A DNA stretch of 64,000 nucleotides. Source: an uncultured Arenicella sp. Lineage in GTDB: Bacteria > Pseudomonadota > Gammaproteobacteria > Arenicellales > Arenicellaceae. The position numbers and the translations under genes are program-made. Where the stretch lies: NCBI GenBank assembly GCA_937974565.1, contig CALJWL010000037.1, positions 1 to 64,000 of the forward strand, read 5' to 3'. Below are positions 34,663 to 45,088 of the stretch, one piece after another. Each line of letters begins with the position of its first letter. Position 1 is the first letter of the stretch. The notes under the pieces are model-generated. The model made no database searches, was not told where the DNA came from, and saw only the letters and a list, made by a program, of their open reading frames with translations.

Positions 34663-35160
34663 CTAGCTTTTATCAATCGGCACTTCGGCTTCGACTTTCA
34701 CCTGTTCAATTACCATGTAGCTGTGCGTCTGAGAAACACCTGGGAAACGCACTACGGTTTCGAGTACTGAACGATAGTTTTCAATATCGTCGAAGCGTAC
34801 TTTAATCAGATAATCGTAGCCGCCAGCAACCATATGACATTCGGCGACATAAGGGCTGCTCATGACTTCTTTCTTAAAGTTTGAGAATATGTCTTCGGTT
34901 GTGCGCTCAAGTGAGACTTGCACAAATGCAATTTTGCCATAACCCATTTTCGACGCATTAAGTTTGGCTTGATAACCTTCAATGTAGCCCGCTGCTTCTA
35001 GACGCTTTACGCGCTCTAAACACGGGCTGGGGCTTAGATGCACCTTCTCAGCTAATGCAACATTAGAGATACGCCCATCCTCTTGTAAGGCAGCAAGAAT
35101 GGCTCGATCAATGCGATCGAGCTTACGATGACGTTTGTTTTCAGGTTTTCGATCAGCCAT
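34663..35160 (-). CDS. Lrp/AsnC family regulator, probably of proline use
   Basis: 165 residues. The N-terminal helix-turn-helix (LDRIDRAILAALQEDGRISN, then LAEKVHLSPSPCLERVKRLE) and the C-terminal RAM effector domain (VAGGYDYLIKVRFDDIENYR) are typical of Lrp. It sits between putA and putP, 70 bases after putP on the same strand. In other bacteria PutR-type Lrp proteins activate putA in response to proline, and this PutA lacks its own DNA-binding domain. Role inferred from context. Confidence 0.9.
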   Translation of the reverse strand: MADRKPENKRHRKLDRIDRAILAALQEDGRISNVALAEKVHLSPSPCLERVKRLEAAGYIEGYQAKLNASKMGYGKIAFVQVSLERTTEDIFSNFKKEVMSSPYVAECHMVAGGYDYLIKVRFDDIENYRSVLETVVRFPGVSQTHSYMVIEQVKVEAEVPIDKS

Positions 35161-35230
35161 ATGGTTTATTCAATGTGTGACTTATATTGAGAAAGAATTC
35201 ACTTAACGTAGATCAGTATCTTACCTGACG

Positions 35231-36715
35231 TTACGTTAAGCGGCGTTTTACTTCATCAAACTGCGCTTGCGTATCAGCATTAGGTTCTGCGGTTAGTAAA
35301 CTAACCACCACGATAACAACAGAAGCCAGTATAAAACCCGGCACAATTTCAAACATCACAGAACTGGGCGATTGTCCGTTGATAGTAAACGGGCCATAAA
35401 TCCAAATCAATACGGTAACGGCACCGACCACAATACCAGACAAGGCACCCAAGCGAGTCATACGTTTCCAAAGCAAGCTGATCAACACGACTGGACCAAA
35501 AGCGGCACCAAAGCCAGCCCACGCATTACTCACCAATGACAAGATACTGCTTGAACTGTCCTGCGCTAATAACACGGCCAAAGCAGCAACCGCCACCACC
35601 GCCAAACGCCCCAGCACAACGAATTGCGATGCCGTGGCTTGTTTATGAAAGAACGTATGGATGATATCTTCCACCAATGAACTTGATGTCACTAACAGCT
35701 GTGACGAGATGGTACTCATGATTGCCGCTAATATCGCCGCCAACAAAAAACCGCTGATTAACGGGTGAAACAAGGTGTTAGAAAAAAAGATAAAGATCGT
35801 TTCAGGGTCGTTCAAAATGGCGCCAGTTTTAGCAACGTAAGCTGCGCCTATCAGGCCTACCATGCAAGCGCCAATCAGACTGATAATCATCCACCCCATG
35901 CCAATACGACGAGCCACTTTAATCTCACGCACTGAACGAATGGCCATAAAACGCACGATAATGTGCGGTTGACCAAAATAACCCAAGCCCCAACTGGCCG
36001 CTGAAATAATACCTAATAAACCCACGCCCCCAAAAGAGAGTAAATCTGGATTAATCGAATTTAACACCGATTGGGTTTCTGCCCAGCCCCCTATATTCGA
36101 CAAGGCGACAATAGGCACTATGATTAACGCAACAAACATGATGCAACCTTGTACAAAATCGGTGGTACTAACCGCGAGAAACCCCCCAAAAGCACTGTAA
36201 GCAACCACCACGCCAGCGGTAACCAACACGCCAAGTTGATAACTTAGCCCAAAGGACGTTTCAAATAACTTACCACCAGCAACGACACCAGAGGTAGTGT
36301 AGATGGCAAAAAACACCACAATAACCACCGCACAAATCAAGCGAATAATATGACTGTCATCAGCAAAACGATGCTCAAAGTATTCTGGAATAGTGACCGC
36401 GTCTTGAGCAACTTCGGTGTACACACGAAGCCTAGGGGCCACAAATAAGTAATTCAGATACGCACCAACAACCAAGCCGATTGCGATCCAAGCGCTGCTC
36501 AACCCGGTTAAGTACATCGCCCCTGGCAACCCCAATAACATCCAACCGCTCATATCAGAAGCACCGGCGGATAAGGCCGTTACAGATGGGCTAAGACCTC
36601 GACCACCCAACATAAAACCCGACACATCATTCTTAGTTTTTACATAGGAATAAAAACCTATCCCTAACATCGCTAAAAAGTAGACGCCTAGAGAAATAAA
36701 TACGCCAGTTTCCAT
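35231..36715 (-). CDS. putP: Sodium/proline symporter PutP
   Basis: 494 residues with about 13 membrane helices of the SSS family. The N-terminus reads YSYVKTKNDVSGFMLGGRGL, and GASDMSGWMLLGLPGAMY carries the substrate and sodium contacts. IGLVVGAYLNYLFVAPRLR and the later WGLGYFGQPHIIVRFMAI are PutP landmarks. It imports proline with Na+ and should supply PutA. A perfect 9-base inverted repeat (35202-35210 and 35232-35240) overlaps its stop codon. An 8-base inverted repeat, GTGCCAAA...TTTGGCAC, at 36752-36777 lies about 40 bases above the start. Confidence 0.94.
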   Translation of the reverse strand: METGVFISLGVYFLAMLGIGFYSYVKTKNDVSGFMLGGRGLSPSVTALSAGASDMSGWMLLGLPGAMYLTGLSSAWIAIGLVVGAYLNYLFVAPRLRVYTEVAQDAVTIPEYFEHRFADDSHIIRLICAVVIVVFFAIYTTSGVVAGGKLFETSFGLSYQLGVLVTAGVVVAYSAFGGFLAVSTTDFVQGCIMFVALIIVPIVALSNIGGWAETQSVLNSINPDLLSFGGVGLLGIISAASWGLGYFGQPHIIVRFMAIRSVREIKVARRIGMGWMIISLIGACMVGLIGAAYVAKTGAILNDPETIFIFFSNTLFHPLISGFLLAAILAAIMSTISSQLLVTSSSLVEDIIHTFFHKQATASQFVVLGRLAVVAVAALAVLLAQDSSSSILSLVSNAWAGFGAAFGPVVLISLLWKRMTRLGALSGIVVGAVTVLIWIYGPFTINGQSPSSVMFEIVPGFILASVVIVVVSLLTAEPNADTQAQFDEVKRRLT

Positions 36716-36977
36716 GATCAGAACCGCTCTTATTATTAGTGTGTTGTCAGTGTGCCAAAAAAACGACAGTTTGGCACTCTCTTTATCGAGACGGGCCTAA
36801 CCCCGCCGCCTAACGCCCATTAAGATAAGTTTTGGCGACTTTACTAAACTACCGTGACAAGGCACCCACTCCGCCCTTTGGTCATTGTTATACGGGTTTG
36901 AGTGTCATTGTGGCATGGTGTGATGCAACATTGCTATTCTGCATTGAAGAATGATGATATCTAAATTTTCATGGAAG

Positions 36978-37736
36978 TTAGGTCAAACTGCGCACAATAT
37001 ATTTATCAGGAACCAGCAAAGGGTTGACTGGTAAATAAGTGGATACGCGTTTCACCCAAGCCATTATGTCAGGATGATCGACCATAAATCTTTTGGACTT
37101 CATTCCCATCATGTAACCGTTTACAACAATTGGAAAGGCCGATAAGTCAGCCATAGACGGTTCCGAGCGCCCCGCCAAATAGTCCCCGCTGCCGAGGTGT
37201 TGCACCAGCTCTTTTTGCAACCGGCTAACCATGTCTTGCATTGACTCAGTTAAATCCAGTTGTTCAACCATGTTCACGATAAAAGGCGCACGTTTTACCC
37301 CAAAAGGCCATAGCACACGAGCCAAACGTGGCAATGGCGTGCAATGATTCACTGCACGTGACAATTTCCACCCATTGGTAATTGAATAAAACGCATTCTC
37401 CCACTCATAAGCATTTCTAAACACGCTTGGGATAAGAGACTCACTAACCCATTTATCGACAGCAAGGACTCGGTCACGCTCTGATTTATCGACAGGCAGC
37501 ATAGGACGTTCAGGGTATTTCTCTTCCAACCAAAGGCCAATGCTCGACGACTCTTTACGCCACTGATCTGCGATCTGCAGCACCGGAACTTGCCGTTGCC
37601 GCGTAAATCTAATTTGATCATTGGTCATTGGGTTGACCCCAACAAGCTTGAAGTCCAACTGCTTAAACTTGAGATAACAACCAACCTTTTGTGCGTAGGG
37701 GCTGGTTGGGTAAGTGAATAATTGAATGTGGCTCAT
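36978..37736 (-). CDS. Glutathione S-transferase family protein
   Basis: 252 residues. The thioredoxin-fold N-domain has the TYPTSPYAQKVGCYLKFK motif with a probable active-site serine, the cis-proline in RQVPVLQI and the Glu/Ser pair WRKESSSIGLWLEEKYP. The helical C-domain ends with the N-cap motif GRSEPSMADLSAFPI. It probably conjugates or reduces with glutathione. The substrate is unknown. Transcribed alone. Confidence 0.85.
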   Translation of the reverse strand: MSHIQLFTYPTSPYAQKVGCYLKFKQLDFKLVGVNPMTNDQIRFTRQRQVPVLQIADQWRKESSSIGLWLEEKYPERPMLPVDKSERDRVLAVDKWVSESLIPSVFRNAYEWENAFYSITNGWKLSRAVNHCTPLPRLARVLWPFGVKRAPFIVNMVEQLDLTESMQDMVSRLQKELVQHLGSGDYLAGRSEPSMADLSAFPIVVNGYMMGMKSKRFMVDHPDIMAWVKRVSTYLPVNPLLVPDKYIVRSLT

Positions 37737-37978
37737 GGTAAAGCCTCTCGTTCTGTTTTTATTTTATATAGGCTATCACGGCTGTTTCGTTCGTCTATCA
37801 CAGTAATATCATTTGATCAGGGTTAAATTTAACACCGCTAATGACGCCTTTATCAGCACTCGCTCAGTCAAATAAACACCACGCTATAAAACCACAAACT
37901 GTTTAACAGCCCATGCAAAAGAAACACTTAATGCAAAAAGAACAAGAGCGATGAAACAGCATCGAGCAACACAGTGAA

Positions 37979-38608
37979 TTAGCCCGCCAAACTAAAACTG
38001 ATGCGGTTGATTGTTTGATTAACAACCACATCCAGCGTATCTCCTTTTCTCAATGCCACAGGCTCTTCAAAAGTACTTACTGCCTGCATCCAACAATTCC
38101 ATGTGTTTTCAGGGCCGGTGGACATGGTGATGTGCGAACCAAAATCAAGGGTAAACCAGAAAGCCACTCCATGACACAGCCCCTCTTCAGTACAGACAAA
38201 CGTTTGCGTGACTTGACGATTGTCTTCATTGCCGGAGTTAAAATCAAAATACAGCACCGTCTCTGAGTCGCTTAAGTATGAATGTTCATGCACGTTAACC
38301 CGAGCTTGATAGTACGAAGGGGTAAGGGCATTTAACTCAGAAACGTCAAACCCGGCACAACGTGTGGTCACCACCTCTTTGTGTAACAAATCGCTGTTAA
38401 TCAATCGCGCTTGAACACTGGCTTTACCTGGCAGAATTTTTCCACCTGAAGCTAGCAAATGTTCTCTTGCGTGCGCAAACGTACTTAAAGCTTGCTCTCC
38501 CAACAACCCACTATCGAATATTTCAGCCACGATAATATCTGCTTTTTGTGGCAGGTGGTCGCCTATCGTTATTGGCTTGAGGGCCTTAATTTTATTCATT
38601 GGCACCAT
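37979..38608 (-). pseudogene. N-terminally truncated PRMT-like methyltransferase
   Basis: 209 residues that resemble the second half of protein arginine methyltransferases of the PRMT7 type. The double-E loop VAEIFDSGLLGEQAL (near residue 27) and the beta-barrel region (LASGGKILPGKASVQARLI) are present. The Rossmann half with the SAM-binding motif (normally about 150 residues upstream) is absent. None of the frames in 38609-38769 encodes it. A methyltransferase without the SAM site should be inactive, so this is probably a remnant, although a repurposed protein cannot be excluded. Confidence 0.6.
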
Positions 38609-38769
38609 GATGCGGAAAAATCGACGATGAAGTCCATGATTTGGCGCACGTCACACATAAAATAAGCATAGGTCTGCGATATACGTCATCAATAAGTAAT
38701 TATCAATGATTTTCGGCCAACGCAGCCGTTGATAACGCTTTTCGATTTAATTTTATGTCTAGTGCGCGT

Positions 38770-39102
38770 CTAATCTACGATCAAACCTCGATATACCCAC
38801 TTCTTTTTAGGCTCAGAGCTTGGCTTGCTACCAGCATCCGAACTGGGGTCAGCTAACACGACTCCACGATATCGCGCTGCGAGTTTCTCTGGTGCGCTGA
38901 ATGCATCAATGGTTCTCAACACACGTTTAGCCAATGTTTTGGTGTCCGCTTTGGTGGTTTCCAAATAAATACTTTTAACGCGTTTAATCAGATCGGGGCT
39001 GGATATTCGAAAGTCAGCTTGCTCACTCATAGGCAAGCTTCGTTTTAATTCGAATATTATATTGACCGTTTGGCGGTCATACGCAATGGGTGTTTTTGTC
39101 AT
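38770..39102 (-). CDS. Small hypothetical protein
   Basis: 110 residues. Reads as a basic, helical protein (DLIKRVKSIYLETTKADTKT and LAKRVLRTIDAF) with a low-complexity linker (about residues 86-98, SSDAGSKPSSEPK) and a hydrophobic end. The M25 alternative (MSEQADFRI) would give an 86-residue protein. No family was recognised and there is no informative neighbour. Confidence 0.55.
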   Translation of the reverse strand: MTKTPIAYDRQTVNIIFELKRSLPMSEQADFRISSPDLIKRVKSIYLETTKADTKTLAKRVLRTIDAFSAPEKLAARYRGVVLADPSSDAGSKPSSEPKKKWVYRGLIVD

Positions 39103-39334
39103 CGGTAGGATATTGAGTCTTAATTTACCGAACTAAACTCGCCCGCACGCCCACAGCCTCAAACCAGAATAAAATCTGGTGAGTGGTATCAATAAGCGGT
39201 TAAAGGGCTTGAAGTTGAGTCGGTCTTCATGTCAGCCACCGACAGAATATCCTTATTGTCACCATTGCGTAAACATTAAATTTTGCAAAAATTAACAATT
39301 TTGAGCCCAGAGAGTTTCCGCTCACAGGCCCAAT

Positions 39335-39373
39335 AAAAAAGCCCCGCACCTCTTAAACGAGTCACGGGGCTTT
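39335..39373 (-). terminator. Rho-independent terminator of groESL
   Basis: AAAGCCCCG (39338-39346) pairs with CGGGGCTTT (39365-39373) across an 18-base loop. On the minus strand the stem is followed by TTTTTT, a good terminator for the groES-groEL transcript. The plus strand side (CTTTGGTCTTTT) could work weakly in the other direction. Confidence 0.85.
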
Positions 39374-39423
39374 GGTCTTTTAACGTGTCATAGAAATCTC
39401 ACCTAAGCAAACTCTCTACTGAC

Positions 39424-39476
39424 GGTTAAAAAACCACGGCGGTTTTTTAACCAGAATTAGGTTTAAACCTAATTCT
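39424..39476. repeat. Two abutting perfect palindromes after groEL
   Basis: GGTTAAAAAACC, a loop ACGGC and GGTTTTTTAACC form a 29-base hairpin. It is immediately followed by the 24-base palindrome made of AGAATTAGGTTT and its exact complement. Both would be transcribed in the groEL 3' untranslated region ahead of the terminator. The function is unknown; it could be an mRNA-end stabiliser or an extra termination site. Confidence 0.85.
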
Positions 39477-39491
39477 TGCCGGACGGCTGAT

Positions 39492-41147
<1,656 letters not shown>

Positions 41148-41313
41148 TTAAATTTTTACTTGATTGATCAATCGTGATCTGTGGCTCAAAATTTTGCTCT
41201 TAATCGAGGCAAATAAAAGCGCAGAGCAGGGCGTACCACAACCTGTGAAGAAAGTACGTACCAACTGAACATTTTATTTAACGAAGAGTGAGAACAAAAA
41301 CTTAGGCCGTTAA

Positions 41314-41601
41314 TTATTCAACAACGCCGACGATGTCGTCTTCTCTCATAACGAGAAGCTCTTCACCGTCAACTTTGACTTCAGTACCCGCGTACTTGCC
41401 AAAAAGAACTTTATCGCCAACTTTGACGTCTAGCGCGCGAACTTCGCCGCTGTCCAAAATTTTGCCGTTACCTGCAGCGATGATTTCGCCTTGGACCGGC
41501 TTTTCTTTTGCAGAGTCAGTTAGGATGATGCCGCCAGCAGAAGTTTGCTCTTCTTCGTTGCGACGAACGAGAACACGATCGTGTAGTGGACGAATTGCCA
41601 T
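41314..41601 (-). CDS. groES: Co-chaperonin GroES
   Basis: 95 residues from the chosen start [18 protein letters not shown]. The mobile loop [16 protein letters not shown] and the roof loop are intact. It caps GroEL. An in-frame ATG at 41616 would add five residues (MEEKR) that the family lacks, and the AGGA sequence lies at the right distance for the ATG at 41601. Confidence 0.97.
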   Translation of the reverse strand: MAIRPLHDRVLVRRNEEEQTSAGGIILTDSAKEKPVQGEIIAAGNGKILDSGEVRALDVKVGDKVLFGKYAGTEVKVDGEELLVMREDDIVGVVE

Positions 41602-41658
41602 TCGTTTTTCCTCCAAAAATAGAAAAATGATTGGGATTTAAATTAACTTAGATGAGTT

Positions 41659-41685
41659 TTAGCACTCACCACTTGGGAGTGCTAA
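41659..41685. promoter_or_regulatory. Perfect CIRCE operator
   Basis: TTAGCACTC, nine bases, then GAGTGCTAA: an exact match to the CIRCE element bound by HrcA. It lies about 60 bases above groES and abuts the -10 box, so it would repress groESL without heat shock. Confidence 0.97.
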
Positions 41686-41712
41686 TAATATGGACGAAGC
41701 AAAGAATGTCAA
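41685..41712 (-). promoter_or_regulatory. Sigma-70 promoter of groESL
   Basis: On the minus strand a perfect TTGACA (41707-41712) is followed by a 16-base spacer and TATTAT (41685-41690). CIRCE starts at the last base of the -10 box. Regulation should be by HrcA on a housekeeping promoter; no sigma-32 promoter was recognised. Confidence 0.85.
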
Positions 41713-41725
41713 GCCTTGCGATTAT

Positions 41726-42235
41726 TTATTTATTTTCGTCAGCACCAGCAGTGTACTCACCTTCTATGACATTTCCATTAGAATGGGGGTTTGCATTGGG
41801 TTGCTCAGCCGAATAAAAACCACTCGCACTGACGTTAGTCATCATTACTCCATTACGGGTAATATAAGCTATAAGCGCTTGCCTGATGGCAGGTATTAAG
41901 AGTGAAAAACCAATGGCGTCAGTAAAAAAACCAGGCGTTAGTAAGACAGCACCGGCAAATAATAACGCCACCCCTTCCAGCATTTGCTGCGCAGGCACCT
42001 TGCCAGCATTGGCTTGCTGTTGAAACTTAGCCAATGTTGCCAAGCCCTGCTGCTTTACCATATAGGCTCCAAGCACGGCTGTAAATATCACGAAGAGTAT
42101 GGTTTTAACGCCGCCAATGGCCGCACTGACCTTAATCAGCAAGCTGATTTCTAATATTGGAATACCAATAAAAAGCGTGACTAAGATAAGAAATGGCATG
42201 AGGTTTTTAACACTCTGGGCGGCGGTGTCTATCAA
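41726..42235 (-). CDS. fxsA: FxsA family membrane protein
   Basis: 169 residues. Four membrane segments include FIGIPILEISLLIKVS (the FxsA signature), TILFVIFTAVLGAYMV and GVALLFAGAVLLTPGFFTDAIG. FxsA interferes with phage F exclusion in E. coli and its ancestral role is unclear. It lies just above groES, a common neighbour order in gammaproteobacteria; the groESL promoter sits in the gap. The C-terminus is polar and ends in an acidic tail. Confidence 0.92.
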   Translation of the reverse strand: MIDTAAQSVKNLMPFLILVTLFIGIPILEISLLIKVSAAIGGVKTILFVIFTAVLGAYMVKQQGLATLAKFQQQANAGKVPAQQMLEGVALLFAGAVLLTPGFFTDAIGFSLLIPAIRQALIAYITRNGVMMTNVSASGFYSAEQPNANPHSNGNVIEGEYTAGADENK

Positions 42236-42272
42236 AATAATAACATAACGATGATTACATCAAATTCAAGCG

Positions 42273-42575
42273 TTAGCGCTCGCCGCCGCAACACCAACAA
42301 ATTTCGAACGTACTCGGGTTTTCCTCTTTACAACCTGAACACAGCCAATCATCCGTATCTACGATCTCTGATTGAACTTGCGCAACCAGTTGTTCTGCTT
42401 GTTGAAACATCTCGTCTGCCACCCAAATTTCTGGCCACGTTTCAAAGAATGGCACTTCGCCCATTACCGACGATGTGAATTCGTTTTTCAGAACACTAGG
42501 CACGCCATGCGATTCTAAAAAACTTCGCATGGCGATGACCTCAAAACGATTCTCTTTACTGAAAACCAACTTCAT
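42273..42575 (-). CDS. DUF2007 protein with C-terminal zinc ribbon
   Basis: 100 residues. The N-terminal half (FSKENRFEVIAMRSFLESHG) is a DUF2007-type domain of putative signal-transducing proteins related to PII folds. The C-terminal half has WLCSGCKEENPSTFEICWCC, a RanBP2-like zinc ribbon with CxxC pairs. No ligand is known. It precedes fxsA on the same strand, with 37 bases between them, and could be co-transcribed. Confidence 0.8.
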   Translation of the reverse strand: MKLVFSKENRFEVIAMRSFLESHGVPSVLKNEFTSSVMGEVPFFETWPEIWVADEMFQQAEQLVAQVQSEIVDTDDWLCSGCKEENPSTFEICWCCGGER

Positions 42576-42593
42576 AAACTTAAGCTCTTGGTA

Positions 42594-43712
42594 TTACTGA
42601 CCAACAACGAGTTTTACTTCTTTGCGGTACCAATTGTTGAATAGACGGCCTTCTTTTTCACCGCGAGCAAATTTGAACACACGCCCGTCAATTTCCACCG
42701 TCACCTCGGTATTTAAATCGCGCTTATTAATCTCCATGCCTAACACGCCGTTGTGACAAATCCGGCCGGTGTGAGGTTTCTTTTGAAATCGATGAAAACC
42801 GTCTTTACCATGAAAGCGAATTCCACCATCTTTGCCATTGGTGTAAGCTCTATAGTTAAAACAATTAACTCGGATTCGTCGATCTGGTCGACTTGCCTCT
42901 CCACTGCGCGGTGCTTCGGCTGGGCGAACGTTCACGGCGTGGGCTTTTCTACTGGTTATCGCAAACCGCTGTGGTTGATTATTGCGTCCGGTAATGGTGA
43001 CATCATTAACAAACAGATCAATACGAATGCGTTCGTTCGTGTATTGATTTTTAAGATAAATACGGTTGTCATCACGGCTTACTTCATTGTATTGACTGAC
43101 TTCACGATGGCGGCCTTGTATTTGCCAAGCTCGCTCACCCACTTGTTGTAAGACGCGGTTATCAAACACCACCTGCGCCACATTTTTACTGTTTACCGAA
43201 TCTTCGTAGTGGATTTGTCGGTCTTGAGTCGGGCTGTGATTATTGCGAGACCGGTCACCTCTATTTTGATAGCGATCACGTTCATGAGTTTGACCACCGT
43301 AAACTCTAGGTCGATCTCGTGATTGATTGCGCTGAACTACTTCTCGATATTCTACTTTAAGCGAACTGACCTGATCGTTCCAGCTTCGATCAAAGCATCG
43401 CACATCACTACTAACCCGAGCGTAATCGCCCTTAAAATCGTCGTGTTCGAAGATGATGGCATCTAATTCGCTCGGCACCCGGATTGATGACACGGCATCA
43501 TTAGAAAAATCCAACTCGCCCATACTCCGAAAGTGGCCTACGGCAACGTCACGGCGTTCGCCTTTAAAATCACAGTGTTCGAAAATACTGATGTAAGGCT
43601 CATTACTGCCTCCATATTGTGACAACACGGACAGCGGTAACAGCGCCGACGATATTACGGTAACTGCATACACGCTCGCCTTCATAAGGTTCACTGCTCG
43701 AAAAACGTTCAT
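42594..43712 (-). CDS. Exported protein with beta/gamma-crystallin domain
   Basis: About 372 residues from the chosen start. A signal peptide (MKASVYAVTVISSALLPLSV) precedes a beta/gamma-crystallin domain with two Greek-key motifs (YISIFEHCDFKGERRDV and IIFEHDDFKGDYARV), each with the family's glycine and a downstream DxSS-type serine (NDAVSSI, NDQVSSL). A long Arg-, Asp- and Asn-rich linker follows, and then an unrecognised beta-rich C-terminal half. GGGAG at the right distance supports the ATG at 43712 over 43850, which would put 46 residues before the signal peptide and overlap hisC. Confidence 0.75.
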   Translation of the reverse strand: MNVFRAVNLMKASVYAVTVISSALLPLSVLSQYGGSNEPYISIFEHCDFKGERRDVAVGHFRSMGELDFSNDAVSSIRVPSELDAIIFEHDDFKGDYARVSSDVRCFDRSWNDQVSSLKVEYREVVQRNQSRDRPRVYGGQTHERDRYQNRGDRSRNNHSPTQDRQIHYEDSVNSKNVAQVVFDNRVLQQVGERAWQIQGRHREVSQYNEVSRDDNRIYLKNQYTNERIRIDLFVNDVTITGRNNQPQRFAITSRKAHAVNVRPAEAPRSGEASRPDRRIRVNCFNYRAYTNGKDGGIRFHGKDGFHRFQKKPHTGRICHNGVLGMEINKRDLNTEVTVEIDGRVFKFARGEKEGRLFNNWYRKEVKLVVGQ

Positions 43713-43848
43713 ATAAAAACTCCCATGGTAAATTGAACTGGACCAATCATGACAACCCTCTGACTTTCGTATCTCTAATTTTTCTAACAAAGACCTTAGC
43801 AATGTTATTATTAATACAAGCTGAATCACTATAACCTGCCGCACTGCC

Positions 43849-44931
43849 ATGAGCCAATTCTGGTCAAAAATTGTTCACGAACTGAACCCCTACATTCCAG
43901 GCGAACAACCTCAAGTTGCCAACTTGATAAAACTCAACACAAACGAAAACCCTTACGGCCCATCACCCAACGTGATTGACGCAATCAGTGCCGCTAATTC
44001 ACAAAACCTGCGCAAATACCCAGATCCTAACGCCAACGCACTTAAATCAGCGATAGCCCATTATTATCGAGAATTTGGAATCACTTCAAGCAATGTGTTT
44101 GTTGGAAACAGCTCCGATGAGGTGCTGGGGCACGCCTTTAAAGGTCTGCTAAAGCACGACAAACCGTTACTGTTCCCAGATATCACGTACGGCTTTTACC
44201 CGATTTACTGCGATTTGTTTGAAATCGAGTACCAGTCAGTGCCTTTACGCGAAGACTATTCAATTAGTATTGACGACTTTTCACTTGAAAACGGCGGCAT
44301 CATCTTCGCCAACCCCAACGCCCCCACTGGGTTGGCATTAACATTGGCTCAGGTCGAAAGTTTGTTAAACAAGCATAAAAATTCAGTGGTGGTGATGGAC
44401 GAGGCGTACATCGACTTCAGTACTGGCGATGTGCGAACGGCCGTGGAGCTGATTTCAAGGCATCCTAATTTACTGGTCACGCAAACGCTGTCTAAGGCAC
44501 GCAACTTAGCCGGTTTACGAGTAGGCCTTGCAATAGGCGATGCGACATTAATAGAAGGCTTAGAACGCGTAAAAAATAGCTTTCACCCCTACGCCATAGA
44601 TACCTTGGCGTTAGCGGGCGCCGTGGCGGCGTTTGAAGATACAGCGTATTTTTCGCAATGTTGCGAAAAAATCAAGGCCACTCGCGCATGGTTTAGTGAA
44701 TCATTAACTCAACTTGGCTTTGACGTGTTGCCTTCACACACTAACTTTGTGTTCGCCAACCACCCTCATAAGGAGGCAAAAGCCCTTTTTACTGGGTTGC
44801 GTGAGCAAAATATCCTTGTCCGTTACTTCGACAAACCCCGTTTAGATCACTTTTTACGCATTAGTATCGGCACCGACACAGAAATGCAACAATGCGCCGC
44901 CGTACTTAAAAGACTCACCCAAGCGCCGTGA
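43849..44931 (+). CDS. hisC: Histidinol-phosphate aminotransferase
   Basis: 360 residues. The class I/II aminotransferase core shows LNTNENPYGPSP near residue 28, the aspartate in VVMDEAYIDF, the PLP lysine at 216 (TLSKARNLAGLRVG) and the late phosphate-binding arginine in LRISIGT. It makes histidinol phosphate in histidine biosynthesis. No other his gene is adjacent, so it may be one of several aminotransferase paralogues. Divergent from the crystallin-domain gene. Confidence 0.93.
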   Translation: MSQFWSKIVHELNPYIPGEQPQVANLIKLNTNENPYGPSPNVIDAISAANSQNLRKYPDPNANALKSAIAHYYREFGITSSNVFVGNSSDEVLGHAFKGLLKHDKPLLFPDITYGFYPIYCDLFEIEYQSVPLREDYSISIDDFSLENGGIIFANPNAPTGLALTLAQVESLLNKHKNSVVVMDEAYIDFSTGDVRTAVELISRHPNLLVTQTLSKARNLAGLRVGLAIGDATLIEGLERVKNSFHPYAIDTLALAGAVAAFEDTAYFSQCCEKIKATRAWFSESLTQLGFDVLPSHTNFVFANHPHKEAKALFTGLREQNILVRYFDKPRLDHFLRISIGTDTEMQQCAAVLKRLTQAP

Positions 44932-45088
44932 AATATAACAAATTTCTACCATTTGCTAAGCCAATACTACTCAGGTTATGGTTATGATAGAACTGACGGG
45001 CGCACACGCTCAACTATCCAAGGGTGCATGAACGACACCCGCAAATAAATTAATAGTGTAAAGACCTGAATCACAGGCAGGAGCAAAA

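Larger units (their letters stand above)
39103..39491. other. Gap below groEL with stacked palindromes
   Basis: No gene. It holds the groEL terminator (39335-39373) and, between that and the groEL stop, two abutting perfect palindromes at 39424-39452 (12-base arms, 5-base loop) and 39453-39476 (24 bases, no loop). A small GCCG/CGGC pair lies at 39478-39487. Confidence 0.7.

Noticed and set aside
36752-36785. Sigma-54 promoter above putP
   Set aside because: TTGGCAC is present, but the -12 TTGC element is missing at the required spacing on either strand.
39478-39487. Third hairpin after groEL (GCCG/CGGC)
   Set aside because: A four-base stem with a two-base loop is too small to be meaningful.
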